Notes under the pieces: model-generated
Database searches by the model: none
Told to the model about the DNA's origin: nothing
What the model saw: only the letters and a program-made list of their open reading frames with translations
NCBI GenBank assembly: GCA_014649575.1
Contig: BMTH01000016.1
Coordinates: 91,512 to 155,511 of the forward strand
Length of the DNA: 64,000 nucleotides
Source: Streptomyces griseoincarnatus
Lineage (GTDB): Bacteria; Actinomycetota; Actinomycetes; Streptomycetales; Streptomycetaceae
Reading direction: 5' to 3'
Translations under genes and position numbers: made by a program
Shown: positions 42,366 to 51,060 of the stretch, in pieces
How the letters are laid out: every line of letters begins with the position of its first letter
Numbering within the stretch: the stretch's first letter is position 1

Positions 42366-43492
42366 CAGCCGTGCAGCGGGTCCTTCGCGCTCTGGCCCGG
42401 CACCTTCTTGGCCGACATGTACGGCTTAGTGTCCTGCGGGACGGTGAACGCCGTCTTGATGTGCTGGGCCACGCCCCGCTCCTCGGCCCCCGCCTTGGCG
42501 CTGTAGGTGAGCGTGGGCACGTAGCTGAACGTGGCCGCGCCCTTCTTGGCAGGTGTGCCGCCGCCGGTGGAGTTGGCCAGGTAGGACGCTGCGTCCCAGC
42601 GCGGGGCGAGCATGAACAGCTTGCCGCCCAGGGCGCCGCTCAGTTTCCAGGGCGCGGGCGGCGTGTAGCTGATGGCCGGTTCGTACACCGCGAAGAGGAG
42701 GTCGGCGGATCCGCTGCCCTGTCCGGGCTTGGCGGTCACCGTGTCCTTGAACGTGCGCTGCGCCTTGAGCTGGGTGAACGTCTTCGTCCCCGGCATGCTC
42801 CCGCCGCGGGTGTAGCGCGCACCGGACGGCCAGCTCTGCGGGATGGTGGCCTTCGTCGTGATCGGCATCGCGGCCGCGCCGGTGGTGCCGGCGGTGGTGA
42901 AGTCGGTGAAGTAGTACTGGAAGGTGATGGTGCGGCTGTTTTTGGCGACGGTGCCGACCGCACGCACGTTGAACATGCTGGTGCCGACCGGCTGGCCGTT
43001 GCGTGTCCACGTCTGGAGGAAGGACGCCCCGTTGCACACCGCGAAGCGGGACTTGACGTAGAACTTCTTGTCGCTGCCCAGGCCCTTGACGCATTCGTCG
43101 TACGTCATCGTCCGCGCGGGCTCCGGTGCCGTGGCCGTCGGGCCCAGGGCGGCGCGCTGCCGTACCCCTGTGGTGGCGTTCGCCGGCGGTGATCCGGACG
43201 GGCGTCGGGACAGCGGGGCGGACGAGGCCGCCGGGCCCACCGTCTCCTGCGCCAGCGCCGCCCCCGGCTCCGCCGCCGCTGCCGTTCGGCGAAGACGTTC
43301 CCTGCCCTCTGCGCTTTGCAGTTCCTCCAGTGACGGTACTGCCGCACCGGCGGGCAGTACGTATGACTCCACCCACAGATCCGCTGTCGTGTCCGCGCCG
43401 GCCGTGGAGGGCGCCGCCATTGGCAGGACGGCGGCCGCCGCTGTCACGGCCAGCATCTGTATGCCGGTACGTCTGAACGATTCCCGCTGCAT
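42362..43492 (-). CDS. Secreted protein, N-terminal part of split NucA/NucB-like nuclease
   Basis: 376 residues. Signal peptide MQRESFRRTGIQMLAVTAAAAV with cleavage near STAGADT (about 33). A propeptide-like low-complexity region (about 55-120) precedes a beta-rich domain (YDECVKGLGSDKKFYVKSRFAVC, RTITFQYYFTDF). The end, QSAKDPLHGW, is where intact homologues continue into the nuclease domain (HG-LVNKTRKDDN in the other frame). Exported nucleases of this sort degrade environmental DNA. As it stands the catalytic domain would be translated separately, so activity is doubtful. Confidence 0.75.
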   Translation of the reverse strand: MQRESFRRTGIQMLAVTAAAAVLPMAAPSTAGADTTADLWVESYVLPAGAAVPSLEELQSAEGRERLRRTAAAAEPGAALAQETVGPAASSAPLSRRPSGSPPANATTGVRQRAALGPTATAPEPARTMTYDECVKGLGSDKKFYVKSRFAVCNGASFLQTWTRNGQPVGTSMFNVRAVGTVAKNSRTITFQYYFTDFTTAGTTGAAAMPITTKATIPQSWPSGARYTRGGSMPGTKTFTQLKAQRTFKDTVTAKPGQGSGSADLLFAVYEPAISYTPPAPWKLSGALGGKLFMLAPRWDAASYLANSTGGGTPAKKGAATFSYVPTLTYSAKAGAEERGVAQHIKTAFTVPQDTKPYMSAKKVPGQSAKDPLHGW

Positions 43493-43807
43493 CCGGTCGA
43501 ACCCCCGGTTCTCGGACGGTGCCGGGCCTGTTGCCCGCCACCGGGTCGATCACCAGACCTATCGAATAAATGATCGATATTGGGGTCGAGGAGGGTGGTT
43601 TGACGTCATTGCAGCAGTAGTTGACTGGACCGCCACGGTTCGACAGGTCGAACAGCAGGCCCGACCCTTTCACGCAACGCATGCGTGTGACCACGCAGCG
43701 TGCGGTAGCGTCGGCTCGACATCACGTCTTCCGCGTGCCATGCCGGGCACCGAACGAAGGCGACCCCCGCGGCCGGTTGCACCCGTCCGCGAGGGCCTGA
43801 ACCACCG
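43493..43807. other. Divergent intergenic region
   Basis: 315 bases between the split nuclease and the HTH gene. An A+T-rich block at about 43555-43600 includes a perfect AATGATCGATATT-like stretch (ATCGAT), probably promoter DNA. No gene seen. Confidence 0.5.
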
Positions 43808-44803
43808 GTGGAAAGCGACTCCACCGTGATTTACCGGCACCATATCGCGCCCCCGCGCGCCTTCTCCCAGTTCTCCCACGACCTCATTCGGCACCCCCGG
43901 CTGTCCTCCGATGCCGTGCGGCTGCTGATCTGGCAGCTCTCCCTCCCCGACGGGGCGCGTGAGTCGTTGTCGCGCACCGCCGAGCGCGCCCGCATCGGGG
44001 CGTGCGCCTTCACGCGGGCCAAGCGGCAGCTCAAGGAGGAGGGCTTCGTGCACGAGCGTCGGCTTCAGGGGCCCGGCGGCCACTGGATCACCCAACAGCT
44101 CGTCTCCAACGTGCCGTTGAGCGCTGTCGAAGCCGCCAATATCCTCGGCCGGATGCCCGTCCACACCCCCTCCGCCGACGCGTCACCGCAGGTCGCTCCG
44201 AGTCCCCGCATCCCGACCGTCGGTATTCCGACCCCTCCGCCCACCGACGGTCATCCAAAGAAAGACCCCGGGGAAAACACCTCCCACCGTCCGGCCGAGC
44301 CGGAGCGGCAGCCGAACCAGGCCTCGAAGCCCGAACCCGCCCCGGAGATGTCCGAGACGCACGAGCCCCCCGAAGCCGCCCGCGTCCTCGTCGCCGCCCT
44401 CCCCCATCTCTCCCCCGACCTGCGCCGCATCCCCCGGGGCATGCACGACGAACTGGCCCGCCTCGTCGCCCGCTGGCTCGCGGCCGGCCACACCCCCACC
44501 GCCGTCCGCACCCACGTCCTGCGCGGCCTCCCCGACGACGGCACCCCCGTCCACCGCCCCGGCGGCCTCCTGCGCTACCTGCTGCACGACGTGTCACCCG
44601 CCCCCGCCCCCGGCATCACTCCAGTCTCCGAACAACCCTCCCCCGCACGCCCGTCCAGCCGCCTCGCCGCCCTCCGCGAATGCGAGGGCGACCACGTACA
44701 AGCGACCCTCTTCCGCCCGGCCGGCGACGAGACGCGGTGCCCCCGCTGCCTCACCCCACCGTCTCTCCGGGTCGCAGCGGGCACCGCTGTCAGACGGACC
44801 TGA
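43808..44803 (+). CDS. Helix-turn-helix DNA-binding protein
   Basis: 331 residues from a GTG at 43808. The N-terminal 110 residues form a winged helix-turn-helix (LIRHPRLSSDAVRLLIWQLSLP, SLSRTAERARIGACAFTRAKRQLKEEGFVHERR), a domain shared with replication-initiation and plasmid-derived regulators of Streptomyces. A Pro-rich linker (about 120-190) leads to a helical region (VLVAALPHLSPDLRRIPRGMHDELARLVARWLAAGHTPTAV). A CPRC motif lies near the end. The stop codon is embedded in the promoter of the next gene. Function unknown; possibly a domesticated element gene. Confidence 0.75.
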   Translation: MESDSTVIYRHHIAPPRAFSQFSHDLIRHPRLSSDAVRLLIWQLSLPDGARESLSRTAERARIGACAFTRAKRQLKEEGFVHERRLQGPGGHWITQQLVSNVPLSAVEAANILGRMPVHTPSADASPQVAPSPRIPTVGIPTPPPTDGHPKKDPGENTSHRPAEPERQPNQASKPEPAPEMSETHEPPEAARVLVAALPHLSPDLRRIPRGMHDELARLVARWLAAGHTPTAVRTHVLRGLPDDGTPVHRPGGLLRYLLHDVSPAPAPGITPVSEQPSPARPSSRLAALRECEGDHVQATLFRPAGDETRCPRCLTPPSLRVAAGTAVRRT

Positions 44804-44809
44804 CACACT
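44787..44809 (+). promoter_or_regulatory. RecA-independent DNA-damage promoter (PafBC-like) of the glycosylase gene
   Basis: CTGTCAGAC-N8-CACACT, seven bases before the ATG at 44817. It fits the RecA-NDp consensus TTGTCRGTG-N8-TANNNT in spacing and in TGTCAG and the A/T of the -10, with mismatches at the first base, the last two bases of the upstream element and the first base of the -10. Confidence 0.6.
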
Positions 44810-44816
44810 GCGCGCC

Positions 44817-45503
44817 ATGACGCCACACGACCGGTTCCGTACCGCCGCTCCCCGGGCCCTGCGGGACCCCGGAGCCCTGCGCGCCCGGCTGGAGGCGGTC
44901 CATGGCGAGCCCGCCGTGCGGCCCCTGAACGAGTGGGTGGAGAAGCTGCGCACGCGACTCGGGGACGGGGAGTCAGTGCCGTGGTTCGACCCCGCGTCCG
45001 GCGGCGTCAAGGCGCGCAGCCTGTTCCTGCTGGAGGCGCCAGGACGGAAGGCGATGGGCGCGGAGGCGGAGCTGCGGCGGACCGGCAGCGGGATCATCTC
45101 CGTCGACAACGACGACCCGACGGCCCGCAACTGTTGGATGCTCCGCGAGGAGGCCGGACTGCTGTACGCCGAGTCCCTGCACTGGAACATCGTGCCCTGG
45201 TACCTGGGGACCGCCGACCGCATCGCCGCTCCCGGCCGGTCCGAGATACAGCGGGCGGCCCCCTTCCTGCACGAGATCATCTCGATGCTGCCCGCGCTGG
45301 AGGTCGTCGTGCCGATGGGTCGCAAGGCACAGGCCGGCTGGGCGGCGTACCAGGAGACCTACGCGCCGAAGGTGCACACGCTGCCCACCTGGCACCCCAG
45401 CCCGCGCGTGTTCGCGTCCCGGCCCGCCGCACGGCAGGAGATCCTCGACGTCCTGCGCACGGCGGAACGCATCCTCTCCGGCGGCGCTGTCAGCGGCGCC
45501 TGA
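44817..45503 (+). CDS. Uracil-DNA glycosylase family protein
   Basis: 228 residues. UDG-fold landmarks: LFLLEAPGRKAMG (water-activating loop region near residues 63-75), SLHWNIVPWYLG, a hydrophobic strand LEVVVPMGRKAQ, and LPTWHPSPRVFASRP with the HPSP leucine/His loop. It removes uracil or related damaged bases from DNA. Start at the ATG; predicted leaderless from the damage-type promoter. The next gene, an endonuclease, has a near-identical promoter, suggesting a small repair regulon. Confidence 0.85.
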   Translation: MTPHDRFRTAAPRALRDPGALRARLEAVHGEPAVRPLNEWVEKLRTRLGDGESVPWFDPASGGVKARSLFLLEAPGRKAMGAEAELRRTGSGIISVDNDDPTARNCWMLREEAGLLYAESLHWNIVPWYLGTADRIAAPGRSEIQRAAPFLHEIISMLPALEVVVPMGRKAQAGWAAYQETYAPKVHTLPTWHPSPRVFASRPAARQEILDVLRTAERILSGGAVSGA

Positions 45504-45509
45504 CAGGAT
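45487..45509 (+). promoter_or_regulatory. RecA-independent DNA-damage promoter (PafBC-like) of the endonuclease gene
   Basis: CTGTCAGCG-N8-CAGGAT, seven bases before the ATG at 45517; same spacing as the copy at 44787. CTGTCAG and CTGACAG (45500-45506) also form a perfect 7-bp inverted repeat with a 6-base gap. Both copies end TGCGCGCCATG. Confidence 0.6.
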
Positions 45510-45516
45510 GCGCGCC

Positions 45517-46293
45517 ATGGCATCGAGAGACGACAGCGACGAGGCGTACGTGATCGGTCTGTGCGACCGCATCCTCGGCGAACCGGCCCTGACGCAGCAC
45601 CGGTTCGACTGGCTGCTGGGCGACCCGGGGGCAGGGGGCCGTCAGGTCAGGCTGCCGGTCGACGCGTACTGGCCCGGCCACCGGCTGGTGGTCGAGTACC
45701 GGGAGCTCCAGCACGACCAGCCGATGCCCCACTTCGACAAGCCGGACCGGCTCACCGTGAGCGGCGTCCACCGGGGCGAGCAGCGGGCCCTGTACGACGC
45801 CCGCCGCGACACCGAGATCCCCGCCCACGGGCTGCGGCTGGTCGTGGTCCGGCCGGCCGACCTCGACGCGGACGGGCGCGGGCGGCTGCGGCGCAGCGAG
45901 GAGGCCGACCTGACGACGCTGCGGAAGATGCTGGCCCGGGAGAGCGACGAGGACCGGGTCACCGACACCTTCCGCGCCTGGCTGCTCGGCGAGGGGTGGA
46001 CACCGGTCGAGCCCACGGACCGCTGGACCGACCTGGAAGCGGTGCGCGGCGAGGAGCGGCTGATCTGCGAGGCCAAGGGCCGCACCAAGGAGAAGGGCAT
46101 AGACGCGGACATCGCCTACGGACAGCTGCTGCGCCGCATGACGAGCCAGGACGCCCGCATACGGTACGCACTCGTCGTGCCGTCCTCGTCCGTCAAGGCC
46201 GCCGAGCGGGTTCCGGCGCACGTCCGCGAGCTGCTGCGGATCGACGTGTACGAGGTCACGGACGACAACACGGTGTGCCCGCTGCTCGCATGA
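45517..46293 (+). CDS. Putative PD-(D/E)XK endonuclease with Vsr-like N-terminal domain
   Basis: 258 residues. The N-terminal half (RFDWLLGDPG, LPVDAYWPGHRLVVEYRELQHDQP, RRDTEIPAHGLRLVVVRPADL) has the VDAY...VEY...Q arrangement of Vsr/DUF559-like nucleases. The C-terminal half (DRWTDLEAVRGEERLICEAKGRT) has a D-x(n)-E-A-K motif typical of Mrr-type restriction endonucleases. It might cleave mismatched or modified DNA. It lies 14 bases after the glycosylase gene but appears to have its own damage-type promoter inside that gene's end. The ATG at 45517 is preferred over 45508. Confidence 0.7.
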   Translation: MASRDDSDEAYVIGLCDRILGEPALTQHRFDWLLGDPGAGGRQVRLPVDAYWPGHRLVVEYRELQHDQPMPHFDKPDRLTVSGVHRGEQRALYDARRDTEIPAHGLRLVVVRPADLDADGRGRLRRSEEADLTTLRKMLARESDEDRVTDTFRAWLLGEGWTPVEPTDRWTDLEAVRGEERLICEAKGRTKEKGIDADIAYGQLLRRMTSQDARIRYALVVPSSSVKAAERVPAHVRELLRIDVYEVTDDNTVCPLLA

Positions 46294-46344
46294 CGGGCGC
46301 CGTACCGACGGCCGGCACAGCGAAGTCCCGCACGCGGACGCGGC

Positions 46345-46387
46345 GAGGGCCCGGCTCCCCGTCGGGTGGACGGGAAGCCGGGCCCTC
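46345..46387. terminator. Strong terminator downstream of groEL1
   Basis: GAGGGCCCGGCTcCCCGTC (46345-46363) and its complement GACGGGaAGCCGGGCCCTC (46369-46387): a stem of about 19 bp with one mismatch and a 5-base loop, between convergent endonuclease and groEL1 genes. Confidence 0.85.
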
Positions 46388-46454
46388 ACACGGTGTCCGG
46401 CGGCCTCGCGGCCGTCAGAGTGGCCTCCTGGCCGTCAGGGCGAACTGAGCGTCG

Positions 46455-48083
<1,629 letters not shown>

Positions 48084-48119
48084 GGCAGCGGGAGCCCTCT
48101 CGGAAATCTAGGTGAAATC

Positions 48120-48174
48120 ACTGCGCCCCTGGGCCGCCCGGCTCCTTGTCGGATGCTGGGGCCAGGGGCGCAGT
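48120..48174 (-). other. Stem-loop between groES and groEL1
   Basis: ACTGCGCCCCTGG (48120-48132) and CCAGGGGCGCAGT (48162-48174) form a perfect 13-bp stem with a 29-base loop in the intercistronic region. It could be an mRNA-processing or partial attenuation site that sets the groES:groEL1 ratio. Confidence 0.7.
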
Positions 48175-48245
48175 GTTCGAGCAGAAGTACTTGCTACGAG
48201 GTCGGGTTCTCCGGGGCGGGCCCCGGGGTGCCCTCTACTTCTCGA

Positions 48246-48554
48246 CTACTTCTCGACGATCGCGAGGACGTCGCGGGCCGAGAGGACGAGGTACTCCTCG
48301 CCGTTGTACTTGACCTCGGTGCCGCCGTACTTGCTGTACAGAACGACGTCGCCGACCTTCACGTCGAGCTCGACGCGCTTGCCGTCCTCGAAGCGGCCCG
48401 GACCGATGGCCAGGACGACGCCCTCCTGGGGCTTCTCCTTCGCCGTGTCCGGAATGACCAGGCCCGAAGCCGTGGTCTGCTCGGCGTCGAGCGGCTGGAC
48501 CACGATGCGGTCCTCGAGCGGCTTGATGGCAACCTTGGAGCTGGCGGTCGTCAC
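48246..48554 (-). CDS. groES: Co-chaperonin GroES
   Basis: 102 residues, complete. Opens with KVAIKPLEDRIVVQPLDAE; the mobile loop spans ASGLVIPDTAKEKPQEG (about 30-46), and the chain ends with YNGEEYLVLSARDVLAIVEK. It caps GroEL in ATP-dependent folding. First gene of the groES-groEL1 operon, under a vegetative-type promoter flanked by two CIRCE operators about 100 to 170 bases upstream. Confidence 0.97.
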   Translation of the reverse strand: MTTASSKVAIKPLEDRIVVQPLDAEQTTASGLVIPDTAKEKPQEGVVLAIGPGRFEDGKRVELDVKVGDVVLYSKYGGTEVKYNGEEYLVLSARDVLAIVEK

Positions 48555-48653
48555 GATCCGACCTCCCCCTTCGGAGATCTCACGGGGTTAACTGTCTGAG
48601 GTGGCGACCAGGTCGATCCGTCGTCGCGGGTGCCGGACCTGCCCGTCGCGTTG

Positions 48654-48680
48654 TTGGCACTCTCCAGGGGGGAGTGCCAG
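48654..48680 (-). promoter_or_regulatory. CIRCE operator (HrcA), promoter-proximal
   Basis: TTGGCACTC-N9-GAGTGCCAG, close to the CIRCE consensus TTAGCACTC-N9-GAGTGCTAA. It overlaps the predicted transcription start of groES and would block initiation when HrcA is bound. Confidence 0.85.
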
Positions 48681-48685
48681 ACCCG

Positions 48686-48715
48686 AGACTATGACCGCGA
48701 TTAGCACTCGGTCAA
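48686..48715 (-). promoter_or_regulatory. groES promoter
   Basis: On the minus strand TTGACC (48710-48715 on the plus coordinates) and TAGTCT (48686-48691) are separated by 18 bases. The -35 lies inside the upstream CIRCE and the start point inside the downstream one. Confidence 0.65.
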
Positions 48716-48727
48716 GCGGAGTGCCAA
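48701..48727 (-). promoter_or_regulatory. CIRCE operator (HrcA), upstream
   Basis: TTAGCACTC-N9-GAGTGCCAA, one mismatch from consensus, centred 47 bases upstream of the first CIRCE and covering the -35 element. Confidence 0.88.
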
Positions 48728-48814
48728 TTGCCGTGCGGCGCGTCGGGGGGTGGGGGTGTTTTTCGGCGCGCGGTTGTGTGGTGCCGGTGTTGGTGTGGCC
48801 GTCTCCCGGTGCTG

Positions 48815-48862
48815 CGCCCCCGGACCCCCTGTCGACCCTTCGGGCCTCGTCCTCAAGCGCCG
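48815..48862. repeat. Dispersed Streptomyces intergenic repeat
   Basis: The stretch from TGCGCCCCCGGACCCCCTGT through CCTTCGGGCCTCGTCCTCA to the start of the 21-bp array is, from memory, a sequence found in many Streptomyces intergenic regions. Its 3' edge (GCGCCGGACGGGCTGG) supplies the first unit of the adjoining array. Confidence 0.5.
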
Positions 48863-49253
48863 GACGGGCTGGAAGTGACCCCAGGCAGGCTGGAAACGGC
48901 CCTGGACGGGCCGGGAACGCCCCGCACTGGCTGGGACCGGCCCCGGGCAGGCCGGGAACGGCCTCGGACGGGCAGGGAGCGGCGCCGGACGGGCCGGAAA
49001 CGGCCCGGGCAGGCTGGGAACGCCCCGGACTGGCTGGGAACTGCGCCGGACGGGCCGGGAACTGCCCCGGGCAGGCAGGGAACGGCCCCGGACGGACTGA
49101 GAGTGGAGCCGGACCGGCTGATAACGGCCCCGGACAGGCCAGGAGAGACGCCGGACGGGCGGGAACGGCCCCGGACAGGCCAGGAGAGACGCCGGACGGG
49201 CGGGAACGGCCCCGGACCGGCCGGTAGCGGCCCCGGACCGGCCGGGAACGGGA
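48863..49253. repeat. Array of about 19 degenerate 21-bp repeats
   Basis: About 19 head-to-tail units with 20-21 bp period; consensus begins GACGGGCCGGGAACGG and ends CCCCG. Variants alternate between GACGGG and GGCAGG beginnings. A 41-bp block of two units (starting GACAGGCCAGGAGAGACGCC) is repeated exactly at about 49135 and 49177. The period is near seven codons, so all six frames stay open across it, but no frame has a credible start or family. It lies between the groES regulatory region and a deacetylase gene. Confidence 0.85.
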
Positions 49254-49309
49254 GGGCGAGGAGGGCCAGGGCGGGGAGTGGCCTCGCCCCGGCTGGGAGG
49301 GACCGGGCT

Positions 49310-50053
49310 CTACTGCCGGCCTACGTGGTCTTCCAGCCTGCCCACCCTCAGACCCCGCTCGTCCAGTTCCGCCAGGAGCCTCGTCGTGCGTTCCGCCAAG
49401 GACAGGGGCGGGGCCTCGCCCGACGGTACGGAGACGATGTCGCCGGGGCGCAGGTGGCGGGGGCCGTGGGTGTAGGTGAGGTGGCCGTCGGGTTCCAGGG
49501 TCACGCGCCACAGGACCACCGCGGCGATGCCGCACTCCGCGGCGGCGCGCAGGGTGGCGGTGTCGTGCCGGCCGTAGGGCGGGCGGAAGAGGCGGGGGCG
49601 GATCCCGAAGCGGGCGGCGAGTTTGCGCTGCTGGCCGCAGATCTGGGCGCGCTGGGCGGCGAGGGGCAGGCCGGGCAGGGCCGGGTGGTCGAGGGTGTGG
49701 TTCTGGAGGTTGGCGCCGACCGCGCGGAGGCGGGCGAAGTGGCCGTAGCCGGGGCCGATCACGCTGTCGGTGAGGAACATGCTGACCGGCAGCCTGCGCT
49801 CGCGCACGAGGTCGATGAAGCGGGGGTCGCGTTCGGCGCCGTCGTCGTAGGTGAGGAAGACGACCGGGTCGTCGGTGGGGACGTGGTCGACGACCGGCGG
49901 GAGCGGCGCCGGGGCGACGGCGGTGGCCGGGCCGCCGGCGCGGGAGGAGAGGTTTCCCGCGCCGGACGGGGCGGCACATCCGCCGGTCGCGGCGAGCAGC
50001 AGGGCGAGGGCCGCCGGGAGGAGCCCCGGGATCGTCCCGCGCCGCCGCCTCAC
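49310..50053 (-). CDS. Polysaccharide deacetylase-family lipoprotein (copy 2)
   Basis: 247 residues from the GTG at 50053 (VRRRRGTIPG). The signal peptide ends in a lipobox (LLAATGGC, Cys at about 26). NodB fold motifs: FLTYDDGAERDP with the metal-ligand/catalytic Asp pair, NHTLDHP with His-x-x-x-His, and LFRPPYGRHD. It would de-N-acetylate cell-wall or exopolysaccharide sugars. It overlaps the previous gene by four bases (GTGA), so the two paralogues are translationally coupled. GGAGGAC lies just upstream. The last motif PGDIVSVPSG departs from the usual HD-containing end. Confidence 0.88.
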   Translation of the reverse strand: MRRRRGTIPGLLPAALALLLAATGGCAAPSGAGNLSSRAGGPATAVAPAPLPPVVDHVPTDDPVVFLTYDDGAERDPRFIDLVRERRLPVSMFLTDSVIGPGYGHFARLRAVGANLQNHTLDHPALPGLPLAAQRAQICGQQRKLAARFGIRPRLFRPPYGRHDTATLRAAAECGIAAVVLWRVTLEPDGHLTYTHGPRHLRPGDIVSVPSGEAPPLSLAERTTRLLAELDERGLRVGRLEDHVGRQ

Positions 50054-50970
50054 AGGTAGTCCTCCAGCCTGGCCACGGCGTATCCCTCGGCCGTGACCTT
50101 GTCGAGGAAGCGGCGGATCATGTCGCGCATGGTGCCGTCCCAGTCCTCGCGGCCCCGGAAGTGGGACAGCACGATGTCGCCCGGGTGGATCTTCCGGTCC
50201 CACTCGCGGTACTCCCAGCGGTCGGCGAAGACCTCCTCGTTCCACAGCGGGACGTGGGTGATGCCGCAGCTCTTCGCGGCGCGCAGGGTCGCCTTGTCGT
50301 AGTTCCCGTAGGGCGGGCGGAAGAGGGCCGGGCGGGTCCCGTAGCGCTTCTCGATGACGTCCTGCATGCCGCAGATCTCGCGCTTCTGCCGGGCGTGCGA
50401 GAGGGCCGGCAGGTACGGGTGGCGGAGTGTGTGGTTGTGCAGGGCCACGCCCCGTTTCTGCATGTCCTTGAAGTAGCCGTAGTCCTCCTCGACGAGGTAG
50501 TCGCTGAGGAAGGCGCTGTACGGCACCTTCAGCTCGGTCATCATCCGCAGGAACTCGGGGTCCTTCTCGGCGCCGTCGTCGATGGTGAGGAAGACGACCT
50601 TCTCCTCCACCGGGACGGTGGTGAAGACCGGCGGGAGGTCCAGCCGTTCGTGGCCGTCGACCTCGAAGCCGTCGCGGGTGGTGATGCGCGGCTTCTTCGC
50701 CGGGGGCGGCGGGGCCGCCAGGGGGACCTTCTTCAGGCCCCAGCGTTTCGCCGCGGCGGCGCGGGCGGCCTGCGCGGCGCGCAGCTTCTCGGCGTAGGAG
50801 TCGAGGGCGCGGGCCGGGGGCGCCTGGAGGGGCTGGCCGCCGGCCGGTTCGACCGTGTCGCTGTCCTTGCCGCAGCCCGAGGCGAGAGCGGCGAGCGCGA
50901 GGGCGGCGAGACCGGTCCGCGCCCCCAGCCGTCGCATCCGCTTCTTATCGTTTTGTCCTACTACTCGCAT
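50050..50970 (-). CDS. Polysaccharide deacetylase-family lipoprotein (copy 1)
   Basis: 306 residues. Lipoprotein signal with LAALASGC (Cys at about 33). A Pro/Ala-rich linker is followed by a NodB-like domain: VVFLTIDDGAEKDPEFL, ALHNHTLRHPYLPAL, ALFRPPYGNYDKATL, and PGDIVLSHFRG. The metal ligands (Asp and the two His) are present. ATG at 50970 is used; a second ATG at 50937 could be the start. It and the downstream copy arose by duplication (same motifs in the same order). It acts outside the membrane on wall or capsule glycans. Confidence 0.88.
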   Translation of the reverse strand: MRVVGQNDKKRMRRLGARTGLAALALAALASGCGKDSDTVEPAGGQPLQAPPARALDSYAEKLRAAQAARAAAAKRWGLKKVPLAAPPPPAKKPRITTRDGFEVDGHERLDLPPVFTTVPVEEKVVFLTIDDGAEKDPEFLRMMTELKVPYSAFLSDYLVEEDYGYFKDMQKRGVALHNHTLRHPYLPALSHARQKREICGMQDVIEKRYGTRPALFRPPYGNYDKATLRAAKSCGITHVPLWNEEVFADRWEYREWDRKIHPGDIVLSHFRGREDWDGTMRDMIRRFLDKVTAEGYAVARLEDYL

Positions 50971-51060
50971 GGAGCCGGATCCTCGCAGCCGCCCGGCCCG
51001 TGTCCCGCCCGACACCGCGGCCGGGAGCGCACGGTCCACCGACTGGCCCACAATGACCCG

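Noticed and set aside
48588..49979. 463-codon minus-strand ORF spanning the 21-bp array
   Set aside because: Open only because the repeat period is near a multiple of three and the sequence has few A/T; no start, no family, and it overlaps the deacetylase gene in the wrong frame.
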